33,728 nt of DNA from a virus. Under the pieces are notes generated by a model. It was given only the letters and a program-made list of their open reading frames with translations, was not told the origin of the DNA and did no database searches. Shown piece after piece: positions 33,675-33,728 of this stretch. Location: positions 1 through 33,728 of IMG/VR virus record IMGVR_UViG_3300027847_001511. One strand, written 5' to 3'. The position numbers and the translations under genes are program-made. Each line of letters opens with the position of its first letter. The stretch's first letter is position 1.

Positions 33675-33728
33675 ATGCTGTTCTTCTCGGGGGTCATCGA
33701 TTTACCGTTACCCATCTTCGTTGCGTCC
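33675..33728 (+). CDS. Start of a further gene, cut by the window edge
   Basis: ATG and 17 more codons (MLFFSGVIDL...) run off the right edge with no stop. GGGGTAGGT precedes it. Too short to identify. Confidence 0.45.
   Translation, partial: MLFFSGVIDLPLPIFVAS

Overview
The window looks like the early, regulatory and lysis region of a tailed bacteriophage that infects an actinobacterium. The evidence is a WhiB-type iron-sulfur regulator, two LexA boxes of the mycobacterial/Bacillus type, a VanY-like endolysin, a small-terminase-like protein, three clustered tRNA genes, and dozens of short overlapping genes, many with CxxC zinc ribbons. No capsid, portal, tail or large terminase gene is visible, so this is part of a larger genome. 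It is mid-to-high GC. The taxonomic call is an inference.

Layout. Positions 1-743 carry a plus-strand gene for a membrane-anchored LysM-like protein whose reading frame is open to the left edge. Positions 761-5677 are a minus-strand block in which most genes overlap: a 136-aa zinc protein, WhiB, a primase-helicase (zinc finger, TOPRIM, RecA/RepA-like ATPase), a TerS-like HTH protein, an RHH plus zinc protein, three exact 52-bp tandem repeats, a possible PD-(D/E)XK protein and small proteins. Positions 6030-9136 hold plus-strand small genes. Positions 9309-11367 (minus) hold an HIT hydrolase, an endolysin and a second LysM protein. tRNA-Gln, -Glu and -Lys lie at 11543-11768. Positions 11890-14489 (minus) hold a tiny membrane peptide, a DUF6356-like protein, a HARP/SMARCAL1-like SNF2 helicase and a small protein. 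Positions 14500-25953 are a mosaic of short transcription units on both strands. Positions 25955-31346 include an AAA+ ATPase translationally coupled to an HExxH plus VWA protein (CobS/CobT or MoxR/VWA style). About 850 bp of structured non-coding DNA follow. Positions 32292-33728 hold a replisome-organiser-like protein, a G39P-like helicase loader, two small RHH proteins and the start of another gene.

Main discovery. About twenty small genes have a nearly invariant promoter, TTGACa - 17 bp - TAnnnT, with exactly 6 bp between the -10 box and the start codon. Transcription should therefore begin at or next to the ATG, giving leaderless mRNAs. In five places the promoter overlaps the previous gene so that its -10 hexamer supplies that gene's stop codon and its -35 encodes a Leu-Asp six residues before the end. 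Many of these promoters contain a second TTGAC in the spacer, 11 bp downstream of the first. This looks like a phage-wide dispersed promoter cassette.

Other notable signals are a pair of perfect SOS boxes in front of a small ORF, a dispersed element with core GGTGGCGGAAAGGACTG, a promoter-terminator unit with no long ORF (candidate small RNA), and a tRNA set consisting exactly of the three species that carry 2-thiouridine at position 34. Domain names come from motif recognition by eye, with no database search.
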